NCBI RefSeq assembly: GCF_037201805.1
Contig: NZ_CP147404.1
Span: forward strand, 3,578,501-3,642,500
Length of the DNA: 64,000 nt
Direction of reading: 5' to 3'
Origin: Bacillus sp. FJAT-52991
GTDB lineage: Bacteria; Bacillota; Bacilli; Bacillales; Domibacillaceae
Shown: in pieces, positions 1-8,925 of the stretch
Layout of the letters: every line of letters starts with the position of its first letter
How positions within the stretch are numbered: the first letter of the stretch is position 1
Program-made: the position numbers and the translations under genes
The notes under the pieces: generated by a model
Databases searched by the model: none
Seen by the model: the letters and a program-made list of their open reading frames with translations, nothing else
What the model was told of the DNA's origin: nothing

Positions 1-404
1 AGCATTGGTCCAAGTGCCGCTCGTCCGTCACCTCCGCGAGAATAGGGTGTTCTACCCGAACCCTTCAGTTGAATATCTACTCTCTCACCTTGGGGCGAAA
101 CTTGCTCGCCTAAAAGTACTGCCCGGCCGTCTCCTAACATCGTAAAATGCCCGAATTGATGCCCTGCATAAGCTTGAGCAAGAGGAAAAGCCCCTTCTGG
201 AATCTCATTTCCTGCAAACAATGCTGCCCCCTCTTCACTTTTTAGCTCCTCAACATTCAAACCAAGGGAGGTAGCCAACTGATCATTGAGAATAATTAAC
301 TTCGGTGCACGTACAGGAGTTGGGTTCGTACTAGCAAAAAATGATTGCGGCAGACGGGCATAACTATTGTCAAAATTCCATCCTGTTTCTTTATTCTTTG
401 TCAT
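1..404 (-). CDS. selO: SelO/YdiU family protein adenylyltransferase (N-terminal part, runs off the window)
   Basis: The first 134 codons of a minus-strand gene are present; the rest lies before base 1. The ATG at 402-404 follows a GGAG ribosome site. The translation has the conserved N-terminal SelO pattern: [12 protein letters not shown], then LAGN-like [37 protein letters not shown], and [20 protein letters not shown]. SelO proteins are pseudokinase-fold enzymes that transfer AMP to Ser/Thr/Tyr of protein substrates, with a role in redox stress in the characterised members. The family is about 480-490 residues, so roughly a quarter is visible. It is divergent from nothing nearby and appears to be a single gene. 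Confidence 0.9.
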   Translation of the reverse strand, partial: MTKNKETGWNFDNSYARLPQSFFASTNPTPVRAPKLIILNDQLATSLGLNVEELKSEEGAALFAGNEIPEGAFPLAQAYAGHQFGHFTMLGDGRAVLLGEQVSPQGERVDIQLKGSGRTPYSRGGDGRAALGPM

Positions 405-554
405 AACGTCTCCTTTTCTTCATAAATAGTAATAACAATCATCAGCATTTTATCAAAACATCATATAATCCTCTTTTAATGTATACTTCCCCCAATTTAT
501 TATATCTTGTCCACATCAAGATGCACCTTTTAATTAAATTGACTTTTCACTAAG

Positions 555-1676
555 TTAGTTTAAAATCCCTTTCTCCGTAATTTCAACCTGAACCTTAGGA
601 TCAAAATGCACTTTTTGATAGTTGTTCCCCCATTCATCCTTCTGCTTCTTCCAAATATCGGGATGAAACGCCGTGAGTTGTCTGCCGATACCTAATCCGT
701 CACAGCGAGCTTTTTGCATTTTTTCTAGCGTTTTATTTGCCAAATCCGTCATCTCTTTGGATAGAAGCTGATTTAATCGGTCAACAGTTTTCTTTTCGCT
801 TAAGAGATCCCTAGGATATTCAAGGATACCCACTTTCAATTTCAGATCCAGCTTAACCTTAATTTGGCCGTTTGGTTGAATCAATACTTTCATCTTTCGC
901 TTTGATTTTTCTACATTAAAGGTCATAAAATTATAGGTGTTTTTTTGATCCTTTCCGTTATTTATTTTTTGGGTGAAGCCCGCCGATTTCTGCTTTTCAT
1001 TTTTTAAAAGTAAATACATGGTAGATTGATCTGGGCTCAGTGTCCCTGTAAATTGATACTTATGAAACATAGCAATACGCGAAACGTCCACTCGTTTCCC
1101 TTTTTTCCTGATGTATGGAAGAACAAAATCCTCTCCAGGGTCCATCATCACAGGGTAAATCGTTTCAATGGTCACCTTAGGAACGGTTGTAGTCTCTTCT
1201 TTGCTCTTGATTAATTCATCAACTTCTTCTGCAATTAAGACATCCCCTACTTTTTCAAGGGAAAATATGTCTTTCGCCTTCCCTTGCGCCACTCCAATCC
1301 TCGCATTTAAAGCGCTCTCGGGATCGCGGTAAAAAATATCGAGGAGCTGATGAACGTCTTGTTTTGCTAGCTCTTCTCCAATAAGAATGACCCGATTTTT
1401 GTAAGTACGAAGATTCCTAGATACCTGCTCATCCGCTTTTTGACGGTTTTCCCTTGGCGTATTGCCAACCGTGGATATCAACTCGTTTTTAGGACTCTGT
1501 TGTTCGCTAGCAGGTATGTCCCGTATAACAAAGGTGGATAGGATCTTTCCATTTGGTGCGAGATCAAACCCTCCTCCATAGAGCAAACGAGCATTCTTTA
1601 AAAGATCTTGATCCCAACACCCAGTCATCAATAAGAAAACAACCATAACAGCGCTTAAAAAATAGATCTTTTTCAT
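555..1676 (-). CDS. GerAC-type spore germination lipoprotein (C subunit)
   Basis: This 373-residue protein starts with a lipoprotein signal peptide: MKKI, a hydrophobic stretch, then the lipobox LMTGC with Cys at about residue 20. The body shows the Ger(x)C family pattern, including the N-terminal WDQ motif and a C-terminal domain with WGNNYQKVHFDPKVQVEITEKG. GerC subunits sit on the outer face of the spore inner membrane and are needed for nutrient-germinant receptor function. It is the last gene of a three-gene operon, five bases after the B subunit gene. The ligand cannot be told from sequence, so no gene letter is given. Confidence 0.93.
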   Translation of the reverse strand: MKKIYFLSAVMVVFLLMTGCWDQDLLKNARLLYGGGFDLAPNGKILSTFVIRDIPASEQQSPKNELISTVGNTPRENRQKADEQVSRNLRTYKNRVILIGEELAKQDVHQLLDIFYRDPESALNARIGVAQGKAKDIFSLEKVGDVLIAEEVDELIKSKEETTTVPKVTIETIYPVMMDPGEDFVLPYIRKKGKRVDVSRIAMFHKYQFTGTLSPDQSTMYLLLKNEKQKSAGFTQKINNGKDQKNTYNFMTFNVEKSKRKMKVLIQPNGQIKVKLDLKLKVGILEYPRDLLSEKKTVDRLNQLLSKEMTDLANKTLEKMQKARCDGLGIGRQLTAFHPDIWKKQKDEWGNNYQKVHFDPKVQVEITEKGILN

Positions 1677-1681
1677 CTCGC

Positions 1682-2770
1682 TTACGCCCTCCTTTTTCTT
1701 AAAAGATACGAGAAGATGAGCAGGATCAAAGGAAGACCAATTACAAACGTATAATGCAAAATCTTAATCATTCGATCATAGAGGTCGGTGATCGATGGAT
1801 CTTGAGCAATTATAGCCACAATAAAGACAATGAAAGCGGCATAGGGAACAGCTTTTTTATGTTCCCCACGGTGAAAGAAGTGACCCAGGCCTGCTGTTGC
1901 CATGTATAACCAAGAAACAATAGCCGTACTAACAATAAAAATCCATACAGATAAAAAGATTAAATCGATCCGTTGAATAATCTGGAAAGAAAAACCTTTC
2001 AGCATATAAAGGAGTGGTTCCGAAATAGCGGGCATGACCCCTGAACTGAAAATGATTAAACTCGTAAACACCTCAAATGTGTAAAAAAGTGTAATCAACA
2101 TACTCCCTAAAGATGCTGCCTTTAATTTCCCCATGTCTTTCCCTTCAACAAAAGGATAAATCACTAATATAACTTCGTACCCAACTAAAGGAAACAATGC
2201 CTCATTCGCAGCTTTGATGATCCCCTTCCATCCAGATTCCATTATAGGGAATATATATGTAATATTTGCATTAGTATAGCCGAGCAAGGATAAGGACACC
2301 GCTACAATGATCGTTAACGAAGATATGACAAACAGTCTGGCAATCACGCGAAGATTTTCTTTAGCCAAATACATACAGGTGAAAAGGGTGAGAGTTAATA
2401 ATGCCCATCTTGGTGTTGCTAGCAGCACCCACTTTCCCACGACATCGGCAAAGAAGGCTAAAACCGTTCCAGCAGAAAACAGAAAATAACCAACATAAGC
2501 AAGGCCCAGCAGCTTCCCGAGAAAATTCCCGACGATTTTCGGCAAGAAACCATATATCGTATCGGAAGGAAACTGTCTGCAAAGAGCCCAAAGAATCAAA
2601 ATAATCACTTGTACAGCCAATCCGGCAATTAAGCTAGAGATCCATGCCCCTCCCTTAGCGATCTCCTGCAATCTATGGGGAAGCGATAGAATCCCAACTC
2701 CCACTTGAGACTGTATAACAAAAAACATGAACTGACCCTGAGTAATCTTACTCTTTTCTAGGGTCATCAT
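1682..2770 (-). CDS. GerAB-type spore germination permease (B subunit)
   Basis: The 362-residue product is highly hydrophobic, with about ten membrane segments, and begins with the family motif ITQGQFMFFVIQSQVGVGILSLP. It belongs to the GerAB/ArcD/ProY branch of the APC amino-acid transporter superfamily. In germinant receptors the B subunit is thought to bind the small-molecule germinant in the spore inner membrane. Two adjacent ATG codons (2768-2770 and 2765-2767) follow a GGTGGGAAC ribosome site located inside the end of the A-subunit gene. The reading frames overlap by 23 bases, which indicates translational coupling. Confidence 0.93.
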   Translation of the reverse strand: MMTLEKSKITQGQFMFFVIQSQVGVGILSLPHRLQEIAKGGAWISSLIAGLAVQVIILILWALCRQFPSDTIYGFLPKIVGNFLGKLLGLAYVGYFLFSAGTVLAFFADVVGKWVLLATPRWALLTLTLFTCMYLAKENLRVIARLFVISSLTIIVAVSLSLLGYTNANITYIFPIMESGWKGIIKAANEALFPLVGYEVILVIYPFVEGKDMGKLKAASLGSMLITLFYTFEVFTSLIIFSSGVMPAISEPLLYMLKGFSFQIIQRIDLIFLSVWIFIVSTAIVSWLYMATAGLGHFFHRGEHKKAVPYAAFIVFIVAIIAQDPSITDLYDRMIKILHYTFVIGLPLILLIFSYLLRKRRA

Positions 2771-4274
2771 GTTCCCACCCCCTTGAATATCTTTCTTGAG
2801 TTAATCTTTTTGAATGAGGATCATGAGGACGCTGATTCAAGCTCCAGATTGGAAAGCGTGTAAATGTATCCTTCCAATCTTTGATTCGAAGAGGCATAAC
2901 AGGCGCAAAATAGGACGTGCCAAAGCTCTCTAATTTACATAAGTGGATTAAGATAAAAAGAAGACCATACGTGATCCCGAAGAAACCGAACATCGAGGCC
3001 AGGATCATAAGCGGGAAACCCAAAATGCGAGTGGCCACACTTATTTCATTAGACGGCGCCACAAATGACGAAATAGCCGTTAAAGCGACAACGATAACCA
3101 TGGGATATGAAATCAATCCAGCTCGCACGACCGATTCGCCGATGACCAAGCCGCCAACAATGCTAATGGTTTGACCTACTCGGCTAGGCAAACGAACTCC
3201 TGCTTCACGCAGCACCTCCAAGGTAATCTGCATAAGAAAAGCTTCCATAATAGGTGGAAAGGGCACCCTGTCTATACTGCTTTTCACGGTATAAATCAAA
3301 TTTGAAGGAAGAATTTCAGGATGAAAACCAATAACGGCAATATATAAAGCAGGTACTAGAGATGCGATGATAAAGCTCATCAAACGAATCAATCGAACGA
3401 ACGATCCGACAATCCACCTGCTGTGATAATCATCCGGGCTTTGATAAAAGGCAAAGAAAGTCACCGGCAAAATCAGCGCAGATGGATCTCCATCAGATAA
3501 AATGACTACACGTCCTTCCATGAGATGGGCTACTGCCCGATCCGGCCTTTCCGTAAATAAGATTTGCGGAAATAGAGAAAATGAGTTATCTTCAATCAAT
3601 TCGGCAATGAATCCGGGTGAGATCGTGGTGTCCATTGCAATGGAATCAAGTCTGTGATCCACTTCTTTGACCAAATCTGGATTCGCTAGATCCTGCATAT
3701 AAAGAATGGCCACTTTTGTTTTAGTTGCCTTTCCAACCTGATAATAACGAACAACCAGGTCCGGATTTTCAATACGCTTTCGAACCAGATACAGATTCGT
3801 GATGAGATGCTCTATGAAACCATCATGAGCGCCGCGAATGACCCCTTCGTTCGCTGGCTCTGAGATATTCCGTTTATAATCTGCCGCCACACCGACAACA
3901 AAAGCTTCTGCTGTACCTTCCAATAACAACACGCAATTTCCTTGAACTAGGGCTTGCGGCAACTGGCTGAGATCCGATTTCCTCGCAATCTCCACAGAAG
4001 TAATGATTTCATCTACGGTTCCTTCTTTATTTTCTTCTAAAGGCCGAATGATCTCTTGTTGAATTCTCTGTTGATCGGATAGGGATTCAAAAAAGACGAT
4101 GAGCGCCTCCATTTGATTAAACCTAATGCTCCGCCACTTTAGATCACTTGAATGAAACAGCTGATTTTGAATGTATTCCTTATTTTTTTGCAAGGAAGGA
4201 GATACATTTATTTGCATGTCAGGTCTTTTTTCTGCACGGTTATTCGAAAGCCATTTTCTTAAAAGATCCATCAT
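2748..4274 (-). CDS. GerAA-type spore germination protein (A subunit)
   Basis: The 508-residue protein has a soluble N-terminal region of about 290 residues, then a membrane domain with several helices (SFIIASLVPALYIAVIGF onward) and a basic C-terminal tail. Recognisable GerA family motifs include IRGAHDGFIEHLITNLYLVRKRI, VAILYMQDLANP, EGRVVILSDGDPSALILP and the region VRLPSRVGQTISIVGGLVIG. It is the first gene of the gerA-type operon and encodes the largest receptor subunit. Two ATG codons (4272-4274, 4269-4271) follow AGGTGAAG. Such operons are transcribed by forespore sigma-G, but I could not place a convincing sigma-G promoter upstream. Confidence 0.94.
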   Translation of the reverse strand: MMDLLRKWLSNNRAEKRPDMQINVSPSLQKNKEYIQNQLFHSSDLKWRSIRFNQMEALIVFFESLSDQQRIQQEIIRPLEENKEGTVDEIITSVEIARKSDLSQLPQALVQGNCVLLLEGTAEAFVVGVAADYKRNISEPANEGVIRGAHDGFIEHLITNLYLVRKRIENPDLVVRYYQVGKATKTKVAILYMQDLANPDLVKEVDHRLDSIAMDTTISPGFIAELIEDNSFSLFPQILFTERPDRAVAHLMEGRVVILSDGDPSALILPVTFFAFYQSPDDYHSRWIVGSFVRLIRLMSFIIASLVPALYIAVIGFHPEILPSNLIYTVKSSIDRVPFPPIMEAFLMQITLEVLREAGVRLPSRVGQTISIVGGLVIGESVVRAGLISYPMVIVVALTAISSFVAPSNEISVATRILGFPLMILASMFGFFGITYGLLFILIHLCKLESFGTSYFAPVMPLRIKDWKDTFTRFPIWSLNQRPHDPHSKRLTQERYSRGWEHDDPRKE

Positions 4275-4757
4275 TTTACTTCACCTAGGTTCCATTCAAT
4301 TTTTATTAATTTAACCAGTAAAATGAGCATTATTCCTATAAAAGGCGATGCACCTATATATTTGTGTCAAACCTTTGCCAGCATAACGAAACAAACTCAT
4401 AAGTTACAGTTATCCATATAAAACTGAACTAGCTACCACTCTTTCAAAAAAAGTGACAAATGAAGAAAATCGCTTTCTCCAGAAACAATTTCTCTATGGA
4501 AGCGCATTAAACTTTTTGAAAATGTCCAATACTAGCTCTGACATATTATTCTTCGCTACTGGGGTTAAAATAAGATCTGTAGCAACATTCATTACATTGC
4601 ATATTCAATTATCCAAATGACTATTGATTGAGAAAGGTTAATTGTAATTGAAAATTATTTCTTTACTTTTAGGTTCCCTTATATCCCTTTTCTAACTACA
4701 CTTCCTGGCATTAATTCGAACCAGTTATTAAATTCAAGATAAAATGGATCGTTCCCC
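4275..4757. other. AT-rich intergenic region between the germination operon and ahpC
   Basis: This stretch separates the minus-strand germination operon from the plus-strand ahpC promoter. I see no open reading frame with a ribosome site, no strong hairpin and no recognisable RNA family in it. It should contain the forespore promoter of the germination operon near 4280-4350, but no good match to the sigma-G -35/-10 pair was found. Confidence 0.5.
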
Positions 4758-4786
4758 TTGACAAACAACGAGATCTATATAATAAT
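4758..4786 (+). promoter_or_regulatory. Probable sigma-A promoter of ahpCF
   Basis: A perfect -35 TTGACA lies at 4758-4763. A -10-like TAATAA lies at 4780-4785 with a 16-base spacer; an alternative TATAAT at 4778-4783 would have a short 14-base spacer. The start of transcription would fall near 4792, about 60 bases before the ahpC ATG. Confidence 0.65.
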
Positions 4787-4796
4787 AAATTTGTAA

Positions 4797-4811
4797 TTAG
4801 AATTATTATTA
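4797..4811 (+). promoter_or_regulatory. PerR-box-like operator of ahpCF
   Basis: The sequence TTAGAATTATTATTA matches the Bacillus Per box consensus TTATAATNATTATAA at 12 of 14 defined positions. It lies just downstream of the -10 element, where a bound repressor would block transcription. PerR is the peroxide-sensing Fur-family repressor that controls ahpCF and katA in Bacillus subtilis, so the location fits the gene pair. Confidence 0.65.
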
Positions 4812-4854
4812 AAAAGTAATAAAAACCAAAAACACACTAGGAGGAAAATGAATT

Positions 4855-5418
4855 ATGTCTCTAATCGGAAAAGAAGTACAACCATTTAAAGCCTCAGCTT
4901 TCCAAAACGGGGAGTTTATCCAAGTTACTGAAGAAAACTTTAAAGGAAAGTGGAGCGTAGTTTGCTTTTATCCAGCAGATTTCACATTCGTTTGTCCTAC
5001 AGAGCTTGAAGATCTTCAAAACCAATATGCAACTCTAAAAGAGCTTGGCGTTGAAGTGTACTCTGTTTCAACAGACACTCATTTTACACATAAAGCATGG
5101 CATGACCATTCAGAAGCTATCAGCAAAATCGAATATATTATGGTCGGTGACCCTTCACAAAAACTATCTCGCAACTTTGATGTATTAAATGAAGAAGACG
5201 GTCTTGCTGATCGCGGTACTTTCATCATCGATCCAGACGGCATCGTACAAGCTGTTGAAATTAACGCAGGCGGTATCGGCCGTGATGCAAGCACGCTTGT
5301 TGGCAAAATTAAAGCAGCACAATACGTTCGCAACAACCCAGGTGAAGTTTGCCCTGCTAAATGGCAAGAAGGCGGCAAAACACTTAAACCAAGCCTTGAT
5401 CTTGTAGGTAAAATTTAA
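4855..5418 (+). CDS. ahpC: Alkyl hydroperoxide reductase peroxiredoxin subunit AhpC
   Basis: This 187-residue typical 2-Cys peroxiredoxin reduces H2O2 and organic peroxides in the cytoplasm. The peroxidatic Cys47 is in [13 protein letters not shown] and the resolving Cys166 is in [10 protein letters not shown], both at their usual places. The length matches the AhpC family. The ATG follows an AGGAGG ribosome site at about 4840-4845. It is the first gene of a two-gene operon with ahpF, 13 bases downstream, which supplies electrons. A PerR-like operator upstream suggests peroxide induction. Confidence 0.98.
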   Translation: MSLIGKEVQPFKASAFQNGEFIQVTEENFKGKWSVVCFYPADFTFVCPTELEDLQNQYATLKELGVEVYSVSTDTHFTHKAWHDHSEAISKIEYIMVGDPSQKLSRNFDVLNEEDGLADRGTFIIDPDGIVQAVEINAGGIGRDASTLVGKIKAAQYVRNNPGEVCPAKWQEGGKTLKPSLDLVGKI

Positions 5419-5431
5419 GGAGTAGAAATCC

Positions 5432-6961
5432 ATGATACTAGAAGCAGATATTAAAGCACAATTACAACAATACCTTCAACTGATGGAGGGGGATGTACTA
5501 CTCAAAGTCAGCGCAGGAACGGATGACGTTTCTCGCGACATGGTGGATCTAGTAGATGAATTAGCCACCATGTCCCCCAAAATCAAAGTTGAAAAAGCAA
5601 CTTTAGAAAGAACACCGAGCTTTAGCGTAAACCGCGTCGGAGAAGAGACTGGCGTTACTTTTGCTGGTATCCCTCTCGGACATGAATTCACATCATTAGT
5701 ATTGGCCTTGCTACAAGTAAGTGGTAGAGCGCCAAAGGTTGAGCAAAGCGTCATTGATCAAGTGAAAAAGATCGAAGGCCAATATCATTTCGAATCTTAT
5801 ATTAGCTTAAGCTGTCACAACTGCCCTGACGTTGTACAAGCACTCAACTTAATGAGTATTCTCAATCCTGGTATTACACATACAATGATTGACGGTGCGG
5901 CATTTAAAGAAGAGGTAGAAAGCAAAGACATCTTGGCTGTCCCATCGGTTTACTTAAACGGTGAACCTTTCAGTAGCGGCCGTATGACCCTTGATGAAAT
6001 TCTTGCTAAAATGGGCAGTGGCCCAGATGCATCAGCGTTTGCTGACAAAGAGCCATTTGATGTCCTCGTTGTTGGTGGCGGACCAGCCGGTGCAAGTGCC
6101 GCTGTTTATGCAGCACGTAAAGGTATTCGTACAGGCATTGTCGCTGAACGCTTTGGCGGTCAAATTATGGACACGATGGGTATTGAAAACTTTATCAGTG
6201 TGAAATATACGGAAGGTCCTAAACTTGCCGCAAGCCTTGAAGAGCATGTCAAAGAGTATGACGTAGATATCATGAACTTACAGCGTGCAAAGCGTTTAGA
6301 GAAAAAAGATCTTATCGAAATCGAACTAGAAAACGGTGCCGTTCTAAAAAGTAAAGCTGTGATCCTTTCAACAGGTGCTCGTTGGCGCAACGTCGGTGTG
6401 CCAGGTGAACAAGAGTTCAAGAACAAAGGTGTTGCTTATTGCCCTCACTGTGATGGTCCTTTATTCGAAGGAAAACACGTAGCTGTCATTGGCGGCGGTA
6501 ACTCCGGTATTGAAGCGGCTATCGACCTTGCAGGTATTGTTAAGCATGTAACCGTTCTTGAATTTATGCCAGAACTGAAAGCCGATACGGTCTTACAAGA
6601 GCGCCTTTACAGCCTACCTAACGTAACGGTATTAAAGAACGTTCAAACGAAAGAAATTACTGGTACTGACAAAATGAACGGTATTTCTTACATCGACCGT
6701 GAAACAGAAGAAGTTCACCACATTGAACTAGAAGGTGTCTTTGTTCAAATCGGTCTTGTCCCTAACACAGACTGGTTAGGCGACACAATTGAACGTACAC
6801 GCATGGGCGAAATCGTCATTGATAAACACGGTTCAACAAACATCCCTGGCGTATTCGCTGCCGGTGACTGTACAGATAATGCATATAAACAAATCATTAT
6901 CTCTATGGGATCTGGGGCAACCGCTGCTCTAGGCGCATTCGATTATTTAATTCGAAATTAA
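5432..6961 (+). CDS. ahpF: Alkyl hydroperoxide reductase flavoprotein subunit AhpF
   Basis: The 509-residue flavoprotein passes electrons from NADH to AhpC. An N-terminal double-thioredoxin-fold domain carries the CHNC redox pair (Cys128, Cys131). It is followed by a thioredoxin-reductase-like part with the FAD motif [15 protein letters not shown] near residue 215, the active CPHC disulfide, and the dinucleotide motif [10 protein letters not shown]. The C-terminal FAD motif [10 protein letters not shown] is intact. The length agrees with the family. It is cotranscribed with ahpC and followed immediately by a strong terminator. Confidence 0.98.
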   Translation: MILEADIKAQLQQYLQLMEGDVLLKVSAGTDDVSRDMVDLVDELATMSPKIKVEKATLERTPSFSVNRVGEETGVTFAGIPLGHEFTSLVLALLQVSGRAPKVEQSVIDQVKKIEGQYHFESYISLSCHNCPDVVQALNLMSILNPGITHTMIDGAAFKEEVESKDILAVPSVYLNGEPFSSGRMTLDEILAKMGSGPDASAFADKEPFDVLVVGGGPAGASAAVYAARKGIRTGIVAERFGGQIMDTMGIENFISVKYTEGPKLAASLEEHVKEYDVDIMNLQRAKRLEKKDLIEIELENGAVLKSKAVILSTGARWRNVGVPGEQEFKNKGVAYCPHCDGPLFEGKHVAVIGGGNSGIEAAIDLAGIVKHVTVLEFMPELKADTVLQERLYSLPNVTVLKNVQTKEITGTDKMNGISYIDRETEEVHHIELEGVFVQIGLVPNTDWLGDTIERTRMGEIVIDKHGSTNIPGVFAAGDCTDNAYKQIIISMGSGATAALGAFDYLIRN

Positions 6962-6975
6962 TAAACAATCAAAAG

Positions 6976-7018
6976 AAGTCACTGTGCGATTGAATCGATC
7001 GTACAGTGACTTTTTTAT
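6976..7018 (+). terminator. Rho-independent terminator of ahpCF
   Basis: AAGTCACTGT at 6976-6985 pairs with ACAGTGACTT at 7003-7012, and a run of T follows to about 7016. Confidence 0.9.
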
Positions 7019-7148
7019 GATGTACCTTTCGGGATTCCCAACACATATTGTATTATGCATATAATTCTGTCATGAGAACGATTGGACGTCATATACTTAT
7101 AAAAATACGCTCAACATTCAATAAAGTGAGTCGGCAACATTTAACTGA

Positions 7149-7168
7149 ATATCTCGAATTAAAGATAT
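7149..7168 (+). promoter_or_regulatory. MarR-type operator candidate upstream of the doxX gene
   Basis: ATATCT (7149-7154) and AGATAT (7163-7168) form an inverted repeat around CGAATTAA, directly before the ribosome site. It resembles the MhqR operator half-site TATCTCGAAT of Bacillus subtilis, where MhqR and YodB/CatR control DoxX-family genes (mhqP, catD) in response to quinones. The second half is not a perfect match, so the regulator is inferred. Confidence 0.4.
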
Positions 7169-7197
7169 TTAAATTCAATATAAGGAGAGGAAGAATC

Positions 7198-7548
7198 ATG
7201 ACGTTATCAATTATTCTACAAGTCTTATTAGCCTTAGGGTTTTTAATGTTTGGTTATCAAAAATTCACATCAGAGCAAATGAAAAAAGGCTTTGAATACT
7301 TTGGCTATGGAGACAGCTTCCGGATATTTACTGGATCGTTCGAAATACTATCAGCCATCGTCCTCATCGCAGGAATCTGGGTGAAACCTTTAGCTGCCAT
7401 TGGCGGATTCATGATTGTAGCCACCATGATCGGAGCGATTTTGACACATATGAAAGTAAAAGATTCCGTGAAAAATATGCTCATGCCGTTGATGTTACTT
7501 GTGCTAGGAGCGATTGTAGCTGCACTCAACTGGTCATCATTGTTTTAA
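7198..7548 (+). CDS. DoxX family membrane protein
   Basis: The 116-residue protein has four predicted membrane helices and the DoxX pattern (GYQKFT near residue 20, ending in a hydrophobic C-terminal helix). I chose the ATG at 7198 because AAGGAGAGG lies at 7182-7190; the open frame continues upstream to 7048 but that extension is not hydrophobic and has no ribosome site. Bacillus DoxX proteins such as CatD and MhqP are linked to quinone and thiol stress, and an operator-like inverted repeat precedes this gene. The biochemical activity is unknown. Confidence 0.88.
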   Translation: MTLSIILQVLLALGFLMFGYQKFTSEQMKKGFEYFGYGDSFRIFTGSFEILSAIVLIAGIWVKPLAAIGGFMIVATMIGAILTHMKVKDSVKNMLMPLMLLVLGAIVAALNWSSLF

Positions 7549-7590
7549 TAAAATTAGGAGGAACACACCAAAAGCTTCGATCTGCCGACA

Positions 7591-7635
7591 TCTGACGTAT
7601 AATGATCCTTCTTCTTCGGATCATTATACGTCAGA
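7591..7635. repeat. Perfect 18-bp inverted repeat downstream of doxX
   Basis: TCTGACGTATAATGATCC at 7591-7608 is repeated in perfect inverse at 7618-7635 around a 9-base loop. No T-run follows on either strand, so it is not a classic terminator. An AGGAGG at 7556-7561 directly downstream of the doxX stop has no start codon at a suitable distance. The spacing suggests that a second gene of the doxX operon was deleted. Confidence 0.75.
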
Positions 7636-7795
7636 GTCGCGCCGCAAATTTTATTCGAATTCGCCACAGACGGAGTATAATTAACATCGAAAGCTCTGCC
7701 CTCAACCTTTGATGACTATTTAAAATGCAGGCTCTTTATCGTATACTATGAAATATACATGAATGTTTAATAAAACATTATAGGAGCTTACAAAC

Positions 7796-8857
7796 GTGAA
7801 AAAATTACTAAAAGTATTCCTTATTTTAATAGGAATTGTTGTAGGGAGTGTAGGCGTATTTTTAGCTTATATGACTATTACAAATAAAAAGCATGAAGAC
7901 GTTGAAAACGTGCAGGTAACGGCTAATACAGAAAAAGTATTAAAGGTTGGAGAACCCTTTAAAACGACAACATTTAATATTGGCTATGCTGGCTTAGATA
8001 AAGACCAGGATTTCTTTATGGATGGAGGAACAGGCTCTCGGTCTAGCAGTAAAGAGCAAACGGAAGAAAATTTAAAGCATATGCTTCAATTTCTGCAAAC
8101 AGAGAAATCAGATTTTCTGTTGCTGCAAGAGGTAGATACAAAGGCTCTGCGCTCCTACAATATTAATCAACTAGATTATATGAAAAAGGGCTTAGAAGGG
8201 TATGCATCCACGTTTGCATTCAATTACAATTCTCAATGGGTGCCTGTCCCTATTCGAAAGCCCCTGGGATATGTGGAAAGTGGTTTAGCTTCTTTTTCCA
8301 CTTATAAGGTAGAGGAAGCAACGAGATTTCAACTGCCGGGCAAAGAACCTTGGCCAAAGCAAGTGTTTGATTTAGACCGCTGTATCGTCGAACATAAAAT
8401 CCCTGTAGAAAATGGCAAGTTTTTAAGATTAGTAAATCTTCATTTATCTGCTTACGATAAAGGCGGAAAAGTTAGAAGCCAACAAGTAAAGTTTTTAAAG
8501 TCTTATATGAATGAGCATTATAAAAATGGCGATTACGTCGTTCTTGGCGGAGATTGGAACCAGCTTTTATCCGACGTACAATTAAAAGATCCAGAATTTA
8601 AGAAAGAATGGCCTGAGTGGTTAGTACAGCTGCCAAAGAATTTCAATGAAGGCGGATTCCAATGGGCCGTCGATCCGAATGTATGGACTGTTCGTGACAA
8701 TGTGAAGAAGTATGTAGAGGGAGAAAACTTTGTCACAATTATTGATGGCTTTATCGTTTCCCCTAACGTTGAAATTGTTGACGTTCAAGGTCATGATCTG
8801 AAATTTGAACATAGCGATCATAACCCTGTAAGTGCAACACTCCGATTAAAAGAGTAA
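7796..8857 (+). CDS. Membrane-anchored endonuclease/exonuclease/phosphatase family protein
   Basis: The 353-residue protein starts at a GTG preceded by TAGGAG. Residues 1-27 form an uncleaved or N-terminal membrane anchor. The rest is an EEP-fold domain: TTTFNIGYAG (first strand, metal-binding Asn), LLLQEVD (metal-binding Glu near residue 105), NLHLSAYDKGG, GGDWN (catalytic Asp/Asn near residue 245) and the terminal SDHNPV. All catalytic motifs are intact. The fold covers nucleases, sphingomyelinases and inositol phosphatases, so the substrate cannot be assigned; an extracytoplasmic phosphodiesterase is likely. The gene stands alone, ending at a bidirectional terminator. Confidence 0.85.
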   Translation: MKKLLKVFLILIGIVVGSVGVFLAYMTITNKKHEDVENVQVTANTEKVLKVGEPFKTTTFNIGYAGLDKDQDFFMDGGTGSRSSSKEQTEENLKHMLQFLQTEKSDFLLLQEVDTKALRSYNINQLDYMKKGLEGYASTFAFNYNSQWVPVPIRKPLGYVESGLASFSTYKVEEATRFQLPGKEPWPKQVFDLDRCIVEHKIPVENGKFLRLVNLHLSAYDKGGKVRSQQVKFLKSYMNEHYKNGDYVVLGGDWNQLLSDVQLKDPEFKKEWPEWLVQLPKNFNEGGFQWAVDPNVWTVRDNVKKYVEGENFVTIIDGFIVSPNVEIVDVQGHDLKFEHSDHNPVSATLRLKE

Positions 8858-8866
8858 AGTTACAAA

Positions 8867-8897
8867 CAAAAACGGCAGAGGATTCTGCCGTTTTTAC
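8867..8897. terminator. Bidirectional terminator
   Basis: AAAAACGGCAGA pairs with TCTGCCGTTTTT around GGAT. It sits between the ends of the convergent genes at 7796-8857 and 8926-10035, with A and T runs on both sides. Confidence 0.88.
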
Positions 8898-8925
8898 TTT
8901 CACTATTTGAATAAGCTCTATAAAA

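Noticed and set aside
4275-4400. Sigma-G promoter for the germination operon
   Set aside because: Partial -35-like GCAT and GGAATA sequences were found but no matching -10 at the right distance.
7048-7197. N-terminal extension of the DoxX protein
   Set aside because: The AAGGAGAGG site fits only the ATG at 7198, and the extension covers an operator-like repeat.
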